This document shows, piece by piece, positions 27,225 through 35,756 of a stretch of DNA of 64,000 bases. The translations under genes were made by a program, and so were the position numbers. The first letter of the stretch is position 1, and every line of letters starts with the position of its first letter. A model generated the notes under the pieces. That model did no database searches. It saw only the letters and a list, made by a program, of their open reading frames with translations, and was not told the DNA's origin. The stretch comes from Luminiphilus sp051201685. Lineage in GTDB: Bacteria; Pseudomonadota; Gammaproteobacteria; Pseudomonadales; Halieaceae. Where the stretch lies: NCBI RefSeq assembly GCF_051201685.1, contig NZ_CP179213.1, forward strand, positions 434,001-498,000. Direction: 5' to 3'.

Positions 27225-28027
27225 GTGGAAAATTAGCCACCCCCACGGTTCTTAAGAAAATTATCGATCGGAAAGTTGAGGAAGTGGCTGATCGTAAGCG
27301 TCGGCAAGATATAGCCGCAGTGAAGGGCTTGGCCGCCGAGGCGTCATCGACACGGGGTTTTATCGGGGCGTTACAGCATCGCCTCATTGAAGGTCAGTCT
27401 GCGGTTATCGCTGAGGTGAAAAAGGCAAGTCCGAGTAAAGGCGTCATCCGCGCAGATTTCCGGCCCGCAGACATTGCTGCGAGCTACGAGGCGGGGGGTG
27501 CAGCCTGTCTGTCTGTGCTTACAGATATCGATTTTTTTCAGGGTGCCGATATTTATTTATCTGAAGCCCGCAGCGCCTGCTCAATCCCAGTAATTCGCAA
27601 AGATTTCACCATTGATCCCTATCAAATATGGGAAGCTCGAGCACTTGGAGCCGATGCTGTTTTACTCATTGTGTCCTGTCTTGAGTTCTCGCAGTTACAA
27701 GAGCTTTATGGGGTCGCGAAAGAAGCAGGACTCGACGCCTTAATTGAGGTTCATGACCGGTCCGAGCTCGAAGAAGCCCTGCAGCTAAAGCCTGAGTTGA
27801 TTGGCATTAACAATCGCGATTTACACACCTTTGAAACCGACTTGGCGACGACTCTTAATTTGCTGTCGGAGATTCCCGAATCTATTCAGGTGGTTACTGA
27901 GAGCGGGATTCATACCACTGAAGACGTGAACCGCATGCGAGCTGCAGGGGTAGACACCTTTCTTGTTGGTGAGGCTTTTATGCGGGCGGCTGACCCCGGT
28001 TCAGAACTAAATCGGCTTTTTTATTAG
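27221..28027 (+). CDS. trpC: Indole-3-glycerol-phosphate synthase
   Basis: This 268-residue TIM-barrel enzyme closes the indole ring of tryptophan. It carries AEVKKASPSKGVIR with the catalytic lysine, VIRKDFTIDPYQ with the second lysine, LIEVHD, GINNRDLHTF and VTESGIHTTEDV. The protein is mono-functional; no TrpF domain is attached, unlike the enterobacterial enzyme. It is translationally coupled to trpD (ATGA) and ends the trpGDC operon. It is convergent with the crp/vfr gene; no clear terminator is seen in the 125 bp between them. Confidence 0.96.
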   Translation: MSGKLATPTVLKKIIDRKVEEVADRKRRQDIAAVKGLAAEASSTRGFIGALQHRLIEGQSAVIAEVKKASPSKGVIRADFRPADIAASYEAGGAACLSVLTDIDFFQGADIYLSEARSACSIPVIRKDFTIDPYQIWEARALGADAVLLIVSCLEFSQLQELYGVAKEAGLDALIEVHDRSELEEALQLKPELIGINNRDLHTFETDLATTLNLLSEIPESIQVVTESGIHTTEDVNRMRAAGVDTFLVGEAFMRAADPGSELNRLFY

Positions 28028-28152
28028 CCGCGATGAACGTCGGTTTAAACCCTCTGAAAAAATACATGACATAGCAAAGGTCATGATGAGCCCCAGAGTT
28101 TCGGACTTCGTTTTCATTTAAACGACCGGCTGTGACGGATTGCTGTGGCGTA

Positions 28153-28818
28153 TTAGCCGGGTTCACTGGGCAAGGGTTCTTTGGGTTCTCGCAACACCAC
28201 AATCGTTTTGCCGGCGACTTCGATAAGCCCGTCCTGGCGCAGAGCTTTAAGTACTCTGCCAGCCATTTCTCGGGAGCAGCCCACAATTTTCCCAAGTTCT
28301 TGGCGCGTGATGCGAATTTGCATGCCCTCGGGGTGTGTCATTGCGTCGGGCTGGTTCGTCAGGTCGTTTAAGGTTTGGGCGATGCGACCTGCGACGTCGA
28401 CAAAAGCGAGGTCAGTCAATTTTCGGGTGGTTGTTCGCAGTCGATGACCTATTTGAGTGGCCAGCACGTACAGAATTTCTGGATAATTGCCGCGCACCTG
28501 ATGAAAACGTTCATAACTAATTCTGGCGACCTCTACGGGTACTCTGGCGACAAGGTTGGCTGTACGAGCCTCTTCGCCAAACAAACCCATCTCGCCAAAA
28601 AAATCTCCAGGATTGAGATAGCTCACGACCATCTCCTGGTGGGCGTCATCGTCATCGCCGTCAATAATGACGGCGACTGAACCTTCTAGAATTAAGTAAA
28701 TGGAATCGCTGGGATCGCCCTGCTTCACAATGGTCTGACGTTGCTTAAAGGTAAGCCGCTCACATTGTCGTAGGAAGTTTTCAGCCTCAGGGATTTGGCG
28801 CAGGACTTCAGCTTTCAT
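28153..28818 (-). CDS. crp: Crp/Vfr-type cAMP-responsive transcription regulator
   Basis: The 221-residue protein has a cyclic-nucleotide-binding domain (ILEGSVAVIIDGD, GDFFGEMGLFGEEARTANLVA, with the phosphate-contact Arg-Thr) and a helix-turn-helix, ITRQELGKIVGCSREMAGRVLKAL, at about residues 170-195. Length and neighbourhood (next to trpC and osmC) match Vfr/Crp of the Pseudomonas group. The linker helix keeps the Thr-Thr pair (RLRTTTRKL) that contacts cAMP across the dimer. It is a global regulator of catabolic and surface functions in relatives. A 12-bp imperfect palindrome lies about 80-100 bp upstream. The ribosome-binding site is TGAGGA. Confidence 0.93.
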   Translation of the reverse strand: MKAEVLRQIPEAENFLRQCERLTFKQRQTIVKQGDPSDSIYLILEGSVAVIIDGDDDDAHQEMVVSYLNPGDFFGEMGLFGEEARTANLVARVPVEVARISYERFHQVRGNYPEILYVLATQIGHRLRTTTRKLTDLAFVDVAGRIAQTLNDLTNQPDAMTHPEGMQIRITRQELGKIVGCSREMAGRVLKALRQDGLIEVAGKTIVVLREPKEPLPSEPG

Positions 28819-29174
28819 TTTGGGATATTCCTCACAGTATCCGATTGGCAGTCTGAGCTATTAATTACCGCAGCTCAACGGCTAAATTTAAACAAAATAA
28901 AGCGCTGAGAGCTCTTTATTTAACAATATTCAAATCAACCTCAAATAATAGGCCCTCAGATTGTTCTAGAAAGTGTTTCACCTCTGGCAGTCGCGGCAGA
29001 ACTTGCGAGGCGCTACGAGACCTGAATCACAGTATCTGCTTTGCAGCTTGGCCTTATAACCCTCGGCGCTCAACCGCTAGTCGGGTCTTATGACGTTGGG
29101 TTCGGAAGTCGTTAATATGCCCCGTCAGAGAAGTAGACAGTTTTTTTAAGGCAGCAACGCGGAGTGTTAGAGCG
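28819..29174. promoter_or_regulatory. Divergent intergenic region between crp/vfr and osmC
   Basis: No gene is seen in these 356 bp. The region is AT-rich beside crp and must carry both divergent promoters. Its most notable element is the palindrome at 28895-28921. No clean TGTGA-N6-TCACA Crp site was found, so autoregulation by the classical site is not supported. Confidence 0.6.
28895..28921. promoter_or_regulatory. 12-bp imperfect palindrome upstream of crp/vfr
   Basis: AAATAAAGCGCT and AGCTCTTTATTT form a 12-bp inverted repeat with a single mismatch and a GAG centre. It lies about 80-100 bp upstream of the crp start. It could be an operator, or a hairpin at the edge of a leader transcript. 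Confidence 0.45.
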
Positions 29175-29594
29175 ATGAAGGGTACGGTGAAGTGGATGGA
29201 TGGCGCGATGTTTGTAGCCGAGTCAGGTAGCGGACATACGGTGGTCATGGATGGCCCTGAGGAACTGGGGGGTCGTAATCAGTCTCTCAGACCCATGGAA
29301 ATGCTGCTTTTGGGTACCGGCGGGTGTGCTATTTACGACGTCATTGCCATGCTTAAGAAGTCGAGGCAGCAAGTCACTGATTGTCGCGTTGAGCTTCAGG
29401 CGGAGCGCGTTGATGCGGTGCCTGCGGTCTTCGAGTCGATGAACTTACATTTCGTAGTGACGGGTCATGGCGTCAAGGAAAGCCAAGTTCGGCGTGCGGT
29501 TGAACTCTCCGCAGAAAAATACTGTTCGGCGTCCATTATGTTGTCGAAGGCTGGGGTGCGGGTATCCCACAGTTTCGCTGTGGAAGAAGCCTAA
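29175..29594 (+). CDS. OsmC/Ohr-family protein
   Basis: The 139-residue protein has the OsmC fold, with one reactive cysteine in LLLGTGGCAIYDVIAML and the second in SAEKYCSASIML, and a conserved arginine/glutamate region at the N-terminus. OsmC-type proteins reduce organic hydroperoxides through this cysteine pair. Sequence and position beside crp/vfr match the YhfA-like subgroup, whose physiological substrate is not established. It is divergent from crp and nearly abuts the convergent coq7. Confidence 0.88.
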   Translation: MKGTVKWMDGAMFVAESGSGHTVVMDGPEELGGRNQSLRPMEMLLLGTGGCAIYDVIAMLKKSRQQVTDCRVELQAERVDAVPAVFESMNLHFVVTGHGVKESQVRRAVELSAEKYCSASIMLSKAGVRVSHSFAVEEA

Positions 29595-29629
29595 ATACTC
29601 CCATGCCATGGCGAACAGGCAGAGACTGA

Positions 29630-30274
29630 CTAAATCCAGTAAGTGCTGGTCGTCATCAGCTTAGACGCTTGAGTCATGGCGCGCTTCACTGGCTGTGGCA
29701 GTTCAAGCCCACCGGCTTTAAGAGCGTTTTCTCCATGACGTTCCTCATCCTCAAGCATTGTTTGAAGGATGAGCTGCGACTTTCGGTCGGTTTCAGGCAA
29801 TGTTTTTAGATGGCTACGCAAATGGCTTGCAACACGCTCTTCCGTAGCGTGGACAAACCCCAAGCTAACGCTGTCGCCGACCAAGCCGGCAGCTGCTCCC
29901 ATGGCCAGCGAGGCACCATAAAAAAGAGGGTTGAGCACGCTGGGCCGAGTGCCTAGCTCTTCTAAGCGCTCCTCGCACCAAACTAAGTGGTCGATTTCCT
30001 CTTGTGCAGCTTCTTGCATCTCGGTTCGGGTGCCGGCTGACTTTGCGGTCATGGCCTGCCCCTGATATAGCGCTTGAGCACAGACTTCGCCGGTGTGGTT
30101 GACCCGCATGAGCCCCCCAGAATGCTTGCGCTCCCGATCAGACAGCGCACCGTCACTGTGTCCAGCCGCGGGGGAGGGTCGCATTGCAGAGGCACCGCGG
30201 CGTGCGAGGGTTTTAAGCATGCCATCGACTTCAACCAGCAGCCGGTCCACGGAGGTCAGTTCACGTTGGCTCAT
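29630..30274 (-). CDS. coq7: 2-polyprenyl-3-methyl-6-methoxy-1,4-benzoquinone monooxygenase
   Basis: The 214-residue diiron hydroxylase acts in ubiquinone synthesis at the membrane face. Diiron ligands are visible in NHTGEVCAQALYQGQ, EEIDHLVWCEERL, HATEERVASHL and LEDEERHG. The N-terminal 60 residues are less conserved, as usual in the bacterial Coq7 group. It lies 31 bp after purD on the same strand, so it is probably the last gene of the dusB-fis-purH-purD run. In Pseudomonas coq7 sits near the vfr/osmC group, and that neighbourhood is kept here with speD missing. Confidence 0.95.
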   Translation of the reverse strand: MSQRELTSVDRLLVEVDGMLKTLARRGASAMRPSPAAGHSDGALSDRERKHSGGLMRVNHTGEVCAQALYQGQAMTAKSAGTRTEMQEAAQEEIDHLVWCEERLEELGTRPSVLNPLFYGASLAMGAAAGLVGDSVSLGFVHATEERVASHLRSHLKTLPETDRKSQLILQTMLEDEERHGENALKAGGLELPQPVKRAMTQASKLMTTSTYWI

Positions 30275-30305
30275 AGCGAGATACTCTTGTTTTGATGCCC
30301 TTACT

Positions 30306-31583
30306 CTAGCGATCTATCGCTCGCCAGCCAATATCCCGTCGCAAGGTTTTTCCGGGCCACTGGATTTTGTCTGCGGCATCATAGGCTGACGTTTGCGCAG
30401 AGCAAATATCCACCCCTAAAGCGGTCACACACAAGACCCTGCCTCCACTGGTGTGATAAACGCCGTCTTTATTTTCGGTGCCGGCGTGAAAGACTTTTAC
30501 TCCGTCAGAGTCAGCGTCGGTCAGCCCCTCAATAATTGCGCCCTTGGGGTAGCTTCCCGGGTAGCCCTCGGCCGCAAGCACGACCCCCAGGGCAGCTCGG
30601 TCATCCCACTCAGCGGTTGTGGCGCTCAGATTTCCAGCGAGTGCGGCAAGACAAAGCGCATCAAGGTCACTTTGCAGCCGCATCATAATTGGCTGTGTCT
30701 CTGGGTCCCCAAAGCGGCAGTTAAATTCGATCACCCGTGGGTTGCCCGACTCGTCGATCATGAGCCCTGCGTATAAAAAGCCGGTGTAGGGCATGCCGTC
30801 CGCAGCCATGCCCGCCAATGTCGGGTTGATGACTTCACGCATAATGCGTTCATGGATGGCGGGCGTCACGACCGGCGCTGGCGAATAGGCACCCATGCCG
30901 CCGGTATTTGGGCCAGTGTCGCCTTCTCCAATACGTTTATGGTCCTGGCTACTGGCCATAGGCAGCGCGTGTTGGCCATCTGCAATCACGATGAAGCTGG
31001 CTTCTTCCCCTGCTAGGAATTCCTCTATGACTACTCGGCAACCTGCCTCTCCAAAGGCATTGCCCGACAGCATATCAGTGACCGCCTCTTCAGCTTGGGC
31101 CAGTGTTTCGGCGACGATAACGCCTTTTCCCGCCGCGAGACCGTCAGCTTTTATGACTATGGGTGCGCCATTAGCACGCAGGTAGGCTAGGGCGGGCTCA
31201 AGCTCGGTGAAGTTGGCATAGTCGCCGGTTGGAATATTGTGACGGGCCAGAAAATCCTTGGTGAACGCTTTGGAGCCCTCTAATTGCGCCGCCGCTTTGC
31301 TAGGTCCAAAGCAGGCAAGTCCGCGAGCTGTAAAGTCATTAACAATTCCACCCACCAAAGGCGCCTCGGGGCCGATCACTGTCAGGGCAATGTCGTGACT
31401 CTCGACAAAGTTCGCTAATCCGTCAAAGTCCATGACGTCCAAGGCAACGTTAGTGACTCCAGATTCCCCCGCTGTTCCCGCGTTACCCGGTGCTGCATAG
31501 ACATGATCAACGTGGGTCGCCTGGGCAAGCTTCCAGCATAACGCATGCTCGCGGCCACCACTGCCCACAACCAGAATATTCAT
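30306..31583 (-). CDS. purD: Phosphoribosylamine-glycine ligase
   Basis: The 425-residue ATP-grasp enzyme of purine synthesis has the N-terminal GSGGREHALCWKLAQ motif, ADGLAAGKGVIVAETLAQA in the ATP-grasp domain, SSQDHKRIGEGDTGPNTGGM, and EFNCRFGDPETQPIMMRL at the metal site. It starts 21 bp after purH and is co-transcribed with it. Length is normal. Confidence 0.97.
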   Translation of the reverse strand: MNILVVGSGGREHALCWKLAQATHVDHVYAAPGNAGTAGESGVTNVALDVMDFDGLANFVESHDIALTVIGPEAPLVGGIVNDFTARGLACFGPSKAAAQLEGSKAFTKDFLARHNIPTGDYANFTELEPALAYLRANGAPIVIKADGLAAGKGVIVAETLAQAEEAVTDMLSGNAFGEAGCRVVIEEFLAGEEASFIVIADGQHALPMASSQDHKRIGEGDTGPNTGGMGAYSPAPVVTPAIHERIMREVINPTLAGMAADGMPYTGFLYAGLMIDESGNPRVIEFNCRFGDPETQPIMMRLQSDLDALCLAALAGNLSATTAEWDDRAALGVVLAAEGYPGSYPKGAIIEGLTDADSDGVKVFHAGTENKDGVYHTSGGRVLCVTALGVDICSAQTSAYDAADKIQWPGKTLRRDIGWRAIDR

Positions 31584-31604
31584 CTTCAGGCTCCTCGTTG
31601 CCGG

Positions 31605-33179
31605 TTAGTGACGGAAGTGCCGCATGCCCGTGAAGACCATCGCCATACCGGCTTCGTCTGCGGCGGCAATAATTTCTTCATCGCGAATTGAGCCACCGGG
31701 CTGAATCACCGCAGCGATACCGCGTTCTGCAGCATTGTCGATCCCATCGCGAAAAGGGAAGAAAGCATCCGATGCCATGATGGCACCCTGAACCTCAAGG
31801 TTGGCATGCTCCGCTTTAATCGCCGCAATGCGCGCAGAATTGACGCGGGACATTTGTCCTGCACCAACGCCAATCGTTCGATTGTTGGCTGCATAAATGA
31901 TGGCATTCGACTTCACAAATTTGGCAACCTTCCAGGCAAACAGTAAATCGAGCCACTCTTGCTCAGTCGGTTGACGCTGACTGACGACTTGCAGGTCGTC
32001 CCGCGTAATCATGCCGTCATCACGATCTTGCACCAACAATCCTCCGTTGACGCGCTTGAAGTCTTGGGCGCCGACGGGAGAGGCCCACTGGCCGGTTTTA
32101 AGAACACGGATATTTTTCTTCTCCGCGATCACCGGCAATGCTGCGGCATTGATCTCTGGCGCAATAATGACCTCAACAAATTGTCGGTCAACAATGACTT
32201 GGGCTGTGGCAGCGTCTAATTCGCGGTTAAACGCGATAATGCCGCCAAAGGCAGACTCGGGGTCGGTGTTAAAAGCAAGGTCGTAGGCTTCACCGAGAGA
32301 GTCCGATACCGCAACCCCACAGGGGTTGGCGTGCTTAACAATGACGCAGGCCGGGTCTTCGAAATTTTTGACGCACTCTAAGGCGGCGTCAGTATCGGCA
32401 ACATTATTGTAAGACAGAGCCTTACCCTGCAGCTGAGTAGTGGTGGCGATGCCGACTTCCTGCGGCGAGTGCTCTTTATAAAAAGCGGCTTGCTGGTGAG
32501 GGTTTTCGCCGTAGCGCATGGTTTCGGCTTTGACGAGCTGCAGGTTAAGGGTGCGGGGAAAACCCTGGCTCCCATTACCAAGCTGCTGGCCGAAGTAGTT
32601 GGCAATCGCGCCGTCATAATGCGCCGTATGTTCATAAGCTTTAATAGCCAGATCAAAGCGAGTTTCGTATCTAATGGCGTTGTTGTTGGCGTCGAGCTCT
32701 TCTATCAGGCAGGCATAATCGCCGGCGTCGACGACGATGGTCACGTCACGGTGATTCTTTGCAGCAGCACGAACCATGGTGGGTCCGCCGATATCGATAT
32801 TTTCAATAGCATCTTCGAGGCTACAGTCTGGGCGAGCAACGGTTGCCTCAAAGGGATACAGATTAACCACAACCATATCGATAGGGGCAATATCATGGCT
32901 GGCCATAACACCATCGTCAGTACCGCGACGCCCTAAAATACCGCCGTGGATGGTGGGGTGCAGCGTCTTGACGCGTCCGTCCATCATCTCAGGAAAACCG
33001 GTGTGATCAGAAACTTCGGTAACGGGCAGCCCAGCTTCCCGAAGCAGTTTGCAGGTTCCTCCAGTAGACAGTAAAGCCACGTGACGATCGATAAGTGCCT
33101 GAGCGAACTCAACGATGCCGGTCTTGTCAGAAACGCTGATAAGGGCGCGGCGTACAGGGGCTAGATGTGACTCAGTCAT
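31605..33179 (-). CDS. purH: Bifunctional AICAR transformylase/IMP cyclohydrolase
   Basis: The 524-residue enzyme performs the last two steps of IMP synthesis. The N-terminal MGS-like cyclohydrolase has SVSDKTGIVEFAQAL, LLSTGGT and GRVKTLHPTIHGGIL. The C-terminal transformylase has LRYGENPHQ-type sequence (here MRYGENPHQQAAFY), VIVKHANPCGVA and FKSNAI-like KFVKSNAIIYA. It lies 35 bp after fis and directly before purD, an order shared with Pseudomonas. Confidence 0.97.
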   Translation of the reverse strand: MTESHLAPVRRALISVSDKTGIVEFAQALIDRHVALLSTGGTCKLLREAGLPVTEVSDHTGFPEMMDGRVKTLHPTIHGGILGRRGTDDGVMASHDIAPIDMVVVNLYPFEATVARPDCSLEDAIENIDIGGPTMVRAAAKNHRDVTIVVDAGDYACLIEELDANNNAIRYETRFDLAIKAYEHTAHYDGAIANYFGQQLGNGSQGFPRTLNLQLVKAETMRYGENPHQQAAFYKEHSPQEVGIATTTQLQGKALSYNNVADTDAALECVKNFEDPACVIVKHANPCGVAVSDSLGEAYDLAFNTDPESAFGGIIAFNRELDAATAQVIVDRQFVEVIIAPEINAAALPVIAEKKNIRVLKTGQWASPVGAQDFKRVNGGLLVQDRDDGMITRDDLQVVSQRQPTEQEWLDLLFAWKVAKFVKSNAIIYAANNRTIGVGAGQMSRVNSARIAAIKAEHANLEVQGAIMASDAFFPFRDGIDNAAERGIAAVIQPGGSIRDEEIIAAADEAGMAMVFTGMRHFRH

Positions 33180-33214
33180 AATATGAAGGGTCCTAAAGGG
33201 AAAGGTTAAAGACT

Positions 33215-33469
33215 TTAAATGAGATGGTACTGGCGGAGTTTTTTACGCAGCGTGCCTCGGTTTAGGCCTAACATCGCGGCGGCTTTACTTTGGTTACCCC
33301 CTGTCTCCTTGAGGACTGCACGAAACAGCGGTTCTTCGACCTGAGCAAGCACCAACGCGTGCAGGTCAGTGCAGGTCGCGCCGTCAAGTTGCTCAAAGTA
33401 GTGGGTAATGCTCTCCTTGGCACTTTCGCGAAGGGGGCGTGGTGGGGCGGTTTTAGTATCGGAGGTCAC
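33215..33469 (-). CDS. fis: DNA-binding protein Fis
   Basis: The 84-residue nucleoid protein has the C-terminal Fis helix-turn-helix, GGNQSKAAAMLGLNRGTLRK, and an N-terminal dimerisation part. It is slightly shorter than the 98-residue E. coli form, as in Pseudomonas. It overlaps dusB by four bases (ATGA), the classic dusB-fis operon, and is followed by purH and purD, linking growth-rate control with purine synthesis. Confidence 0.95.
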   Translation of the reverse strand: MTSDTKTAPPRPLRESAKESITHYFEQLDGATCTDLHALVLAQVEEPLFRAVLKETGGNQSKAAAMLGLNRGTLRKKLRQYHLI

Positions 33470-34542
33470 GCGGCGAGCTCGTTATTTTGGCAGTGGCTTC
33501 CCAGTGTTTGGAGTAGGGCCTGCTGAGCTTCGGTATCTTCCAAAGCATTGAAGTGCCGCTTCCAGCTTAAGAAGGTGCTGGGTAGATCGGCCTCAATCGC
33601 GTCAAAAAACCAGCCCACGTGTTTCCGGGCTATTCGTATCCCCATGAAGTCACCGTAAAAATCATGCAGGGCGGTTAGGTGTGTGCGCATTTGTAAAAAG
33701 CGTTCAGCATGTGAGGGCTGTATGGCAAGCGCCCCAGATAACGCTTGAGCGATGGCGCCTGGTAGCCAGGGGCGACCTAAGGCTGCTCGACCAATCATGA
33801 CTCCTGCTGCACCCGTCTGCTCCAGCACCGCAAGCGCCTTTGTTGGAGTGGTGATATCGCCATTGGCCAACACGGGGATACCCACAGCATCGACGATAGC
33901 CGCAATCGTGCAATATTCCGCCTCACCCTTAAATCGATCGGCTCTAGTTCTACCGTGAACAGTGAGCATCTGAATGCCTGCATCTTCTGCAATTTTCGCG
34001 ATGGCAACCCCGTTGCGCTGCTGTGGTGAAACGCCAGTGCGAATTTTAAGAGTGACGGGTACATCAACCGCAGCAACTACGGCCTTTAAAATTTCCTCCA
34101 CCCGCCGCTCATCGGCCAGAAGGGCAGAGCCCGCGGCTTTTTTGCAGACTTTTTTCGCCGGGCAGCCCATGTTGATGTCAATAATATCAGCACCGTCATC
34201 GGCATTGAGCCTCGCGGCCTCTGCGAGCTGCTGGGCTTCGTTGCCAACAATTTGAACGGATCGAAGCCCGCTTTGGGCATTGTGACAGCGACGCAATGAT
34301 GACTTGCGTGACGTCATTAATTTTGGGTCGGAGGTCAGCATTTCTGCCACTGCCATGCCAGCACCTAGACCGACACAAAGCTCGCGTAGTGGTAGGTCAG
34401 TGACGCCGGCCATGGGCGCGAGCACCACGGGGTTCGCCAGTTTCAAGGCGCCAATCTGCAAACCTGCAGGCACAGAGCTGCCCGCATCCCCAGTACGACA
34501 CGAAGAGGAACAGATTGCTTTTGGGGTTGGCGTATCAGCCAC
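33466..34542 (-). CDS. dusB: tRNA-dihydrouridine synthase B
   Basis: The 358-residue flavoenzyme reduces uridine in the tRNA D-loop. It has LAPMAGVTDLPLRELC, the catalytic-cysteine segment INMGCPAKKVCKKAAGSALL, TLKIRTGVS, TVHGRTRADRFKGEA and GVMIGRAALGRPW. The start is a GTG at 34542 preceded by GGTGAGAG; it gives about 20 residues more than usual ahead of the first strand, with a Cys/Ser-rich stretch. It heads the dusB-fis-purH-purD operon and is divergent from aroQ. Confidence 0.95.
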   Translation of the reverse strand: MADTPTPKAICSSSCRTGDAGSSVPAGLQIGALKLANPVVLAPMAGVTDLPLRELCVGLGAGMAVAEMLTSDPKLMTSRKSSLRRCHNAQSGLRSVQIVGNEAQQLAEAARLNADDGADIIDINMGCPAKKVCKKAAGSALLADERRVEEILKAVVAAVDVPVTLKIRTGVSPQQRNGVAIAKIAEDAGIQMLTVHGRTRADRFKGEAEYCTIAAIVDAVGIPVLANGDITTPTKALAVLEQTGAAGVMIGRAALGRPWLPGAIAQALSGALAIQPSHAERFLQMRTHLTALHDFYGDFMGIRIARKHVGWFFDAIEADLPSTFLSWKRHFNALEDTEAQQALLQTLGSHCQNNELAA

Positions 34543-34779
34543 AAACTCTCACCAGAGCGCTAACTGGGGCCGCAAAGCATACAGCGCAATGGCGCAAGGA
34601 TGAAGCAGAAAGGTTAAATTTTGATCAGTTGTGCGCGGCAAACGCATCATCGCTAAGTGTGTTCGGTGATCTAAACGGAGATCTGCATTTGTGCCAATCC
34701 ATTAGACAGGTCGAGTCGTATGGTTCAGAATGCGCCGAAAAGCAATATAACTGACGTGAACTAGCAGCGAATTGTCGAG

Positions 34780-35235
34780 ATGTCTGATATTTTGTTAATC
34801 AACGGACCCAACTTAAATTTGTTGGGGTCACGAGAGCCTGATCGTTACGGGAGCGAATCTCTTGAGACGATTACGGCTAGGCTGCGTGTCGACGCAGAAC
34901 GTGCGGGAGCTTCCTTTTCTTGCGTTCAAAGTAATGCCGAACACGAGCTAATAGAAGTCATCCACAGTGCACCGGCAGCCGATACGCGTTTTATCATTAT
35001 CAATCCCGCTGCTTTTACCCACACCAGCATTGCACTGCGCGACGCCCTACTGGGGGTGGCTATCCCGTTCATTGAGGTGCATATATCCAATGTGCATGCC
35101 CGGGAAGCCTTTCGCCAGCATAGCTATCTGTCTGATATTGCCGAAGGTGTTATCTGCGGCCTGGGCAGTTTTGGCTACGACTGCGCCCTCGCCGGGGCCT
35201 TGAAACAAATTTCTTCAAATCTTAAGCCTGCTTGA
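34780..35235 (+). CDS. aroQ: 3-dehydroquinate dehydratase, type II
   Basis: The 151-residue shikimate-pathway enzyme has INGPNLNLLGSREPDRYG with the catalytic tyrosine, NPAAFTHTSIALRDAL, and the loop EVHISNVHAREAFRQHSYLS. It is the dodecameric type II form. It is immediately followed by accB, an order conserved in gammaproteobacteria. Confidence 0.97.
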   Translation: MSDILLINGPNLNLLGSREPDRYGSESLETITARLRVDAERAGASFSCVQSNAEHELIEVIHSAPAADTRFIIINPAAFTHTSIALRDALLGVAIPFIEVHISNVHAREAFRQHSYLSDIAEGVICGLGSFGYDCALAGALKQISSNLKPA

Positions 35236-35246
35236 GGACCGTTACT

Positions 35247-35711
35247 ATGGATATCCGCAAAGTCAAAAAATTGATTGAGCTGTTGGAAGAGTCAGATATT
35301 GACGAAATCGAAATTATTGAGGGTGAAGAGTCGGTGCGCATAAGCCGCAACAGCCATGCCGCCCACTTGGGCGCAAGCTATGCGCCACCGGTTGCTATGC
35401 CTGCACCGGCGGCTCTAGCCGCCGCCCCTGCGGCTGCCCCAGCCGCGCCAGAGCCGGCAGCAGAGGCTATTTCTACAGATAACGCGGTGTTGTCGCCGAT
35501 GGTCGGTACCTTTTACCGCTCTCCCAGCCCAGAGGCCAGCGCTTTCGTTGAGGTAGGCCAAACGGTACGGGTCGGGGACGTTCTGTGCATTGTTGAGGCC
35601 ATGAAGATGATGAATCAGATCGAGGCTGATCGAGCCGGCACGGTAACGGCCATTCACGTCGCCGATGGCGAGCCCGTAGAATTTGACCAACCCCTCATCA
35701 CCATTGCCTGA
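35247..35711 (+). CDS. accB: Biotin carboxyl carrier protein of acetyl-CoA carboxylase
   Basis: The 154-residue carrier has the N-terminal MDIRKVKKLIELLEES domain, an Ala/Pro-rich linker of about 40 residues, and the biotinyl domain with the attachment lysine in VEAMKMMNQIEAD and the thumb-bearing VLSPMVGTFYRSPSPEA. I start at the ATG at 35247, where GAGGA lies 8 bases upstream, inside the end of aroQ. It works with AccC. Confidence 0.97.
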   Translation: MDIRKVKKLIELLEESDIDEIEIIEGEESVRISRNSHAAHLGASYAPPVAMPAPAALAAAPAAAPAAPEPAAEAISTDNAVLSPMVGTFYRSPSPEASAFVEVGQTVRVGDVLCIVEAMKMMNQIEADRAGTVTAIHVADGEPVEFDQPLITIA

Positions 35712-35756
35712 CCCTGGAGGTAGCCCTGTGCGCTGCCGACCGAGAGGAATCATTTG

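Noticed and set aside
32469..32936. Plus-strand 155-residue frame opposite purH
   Set aside because: Antisense shadow of a clear PurH coding region.
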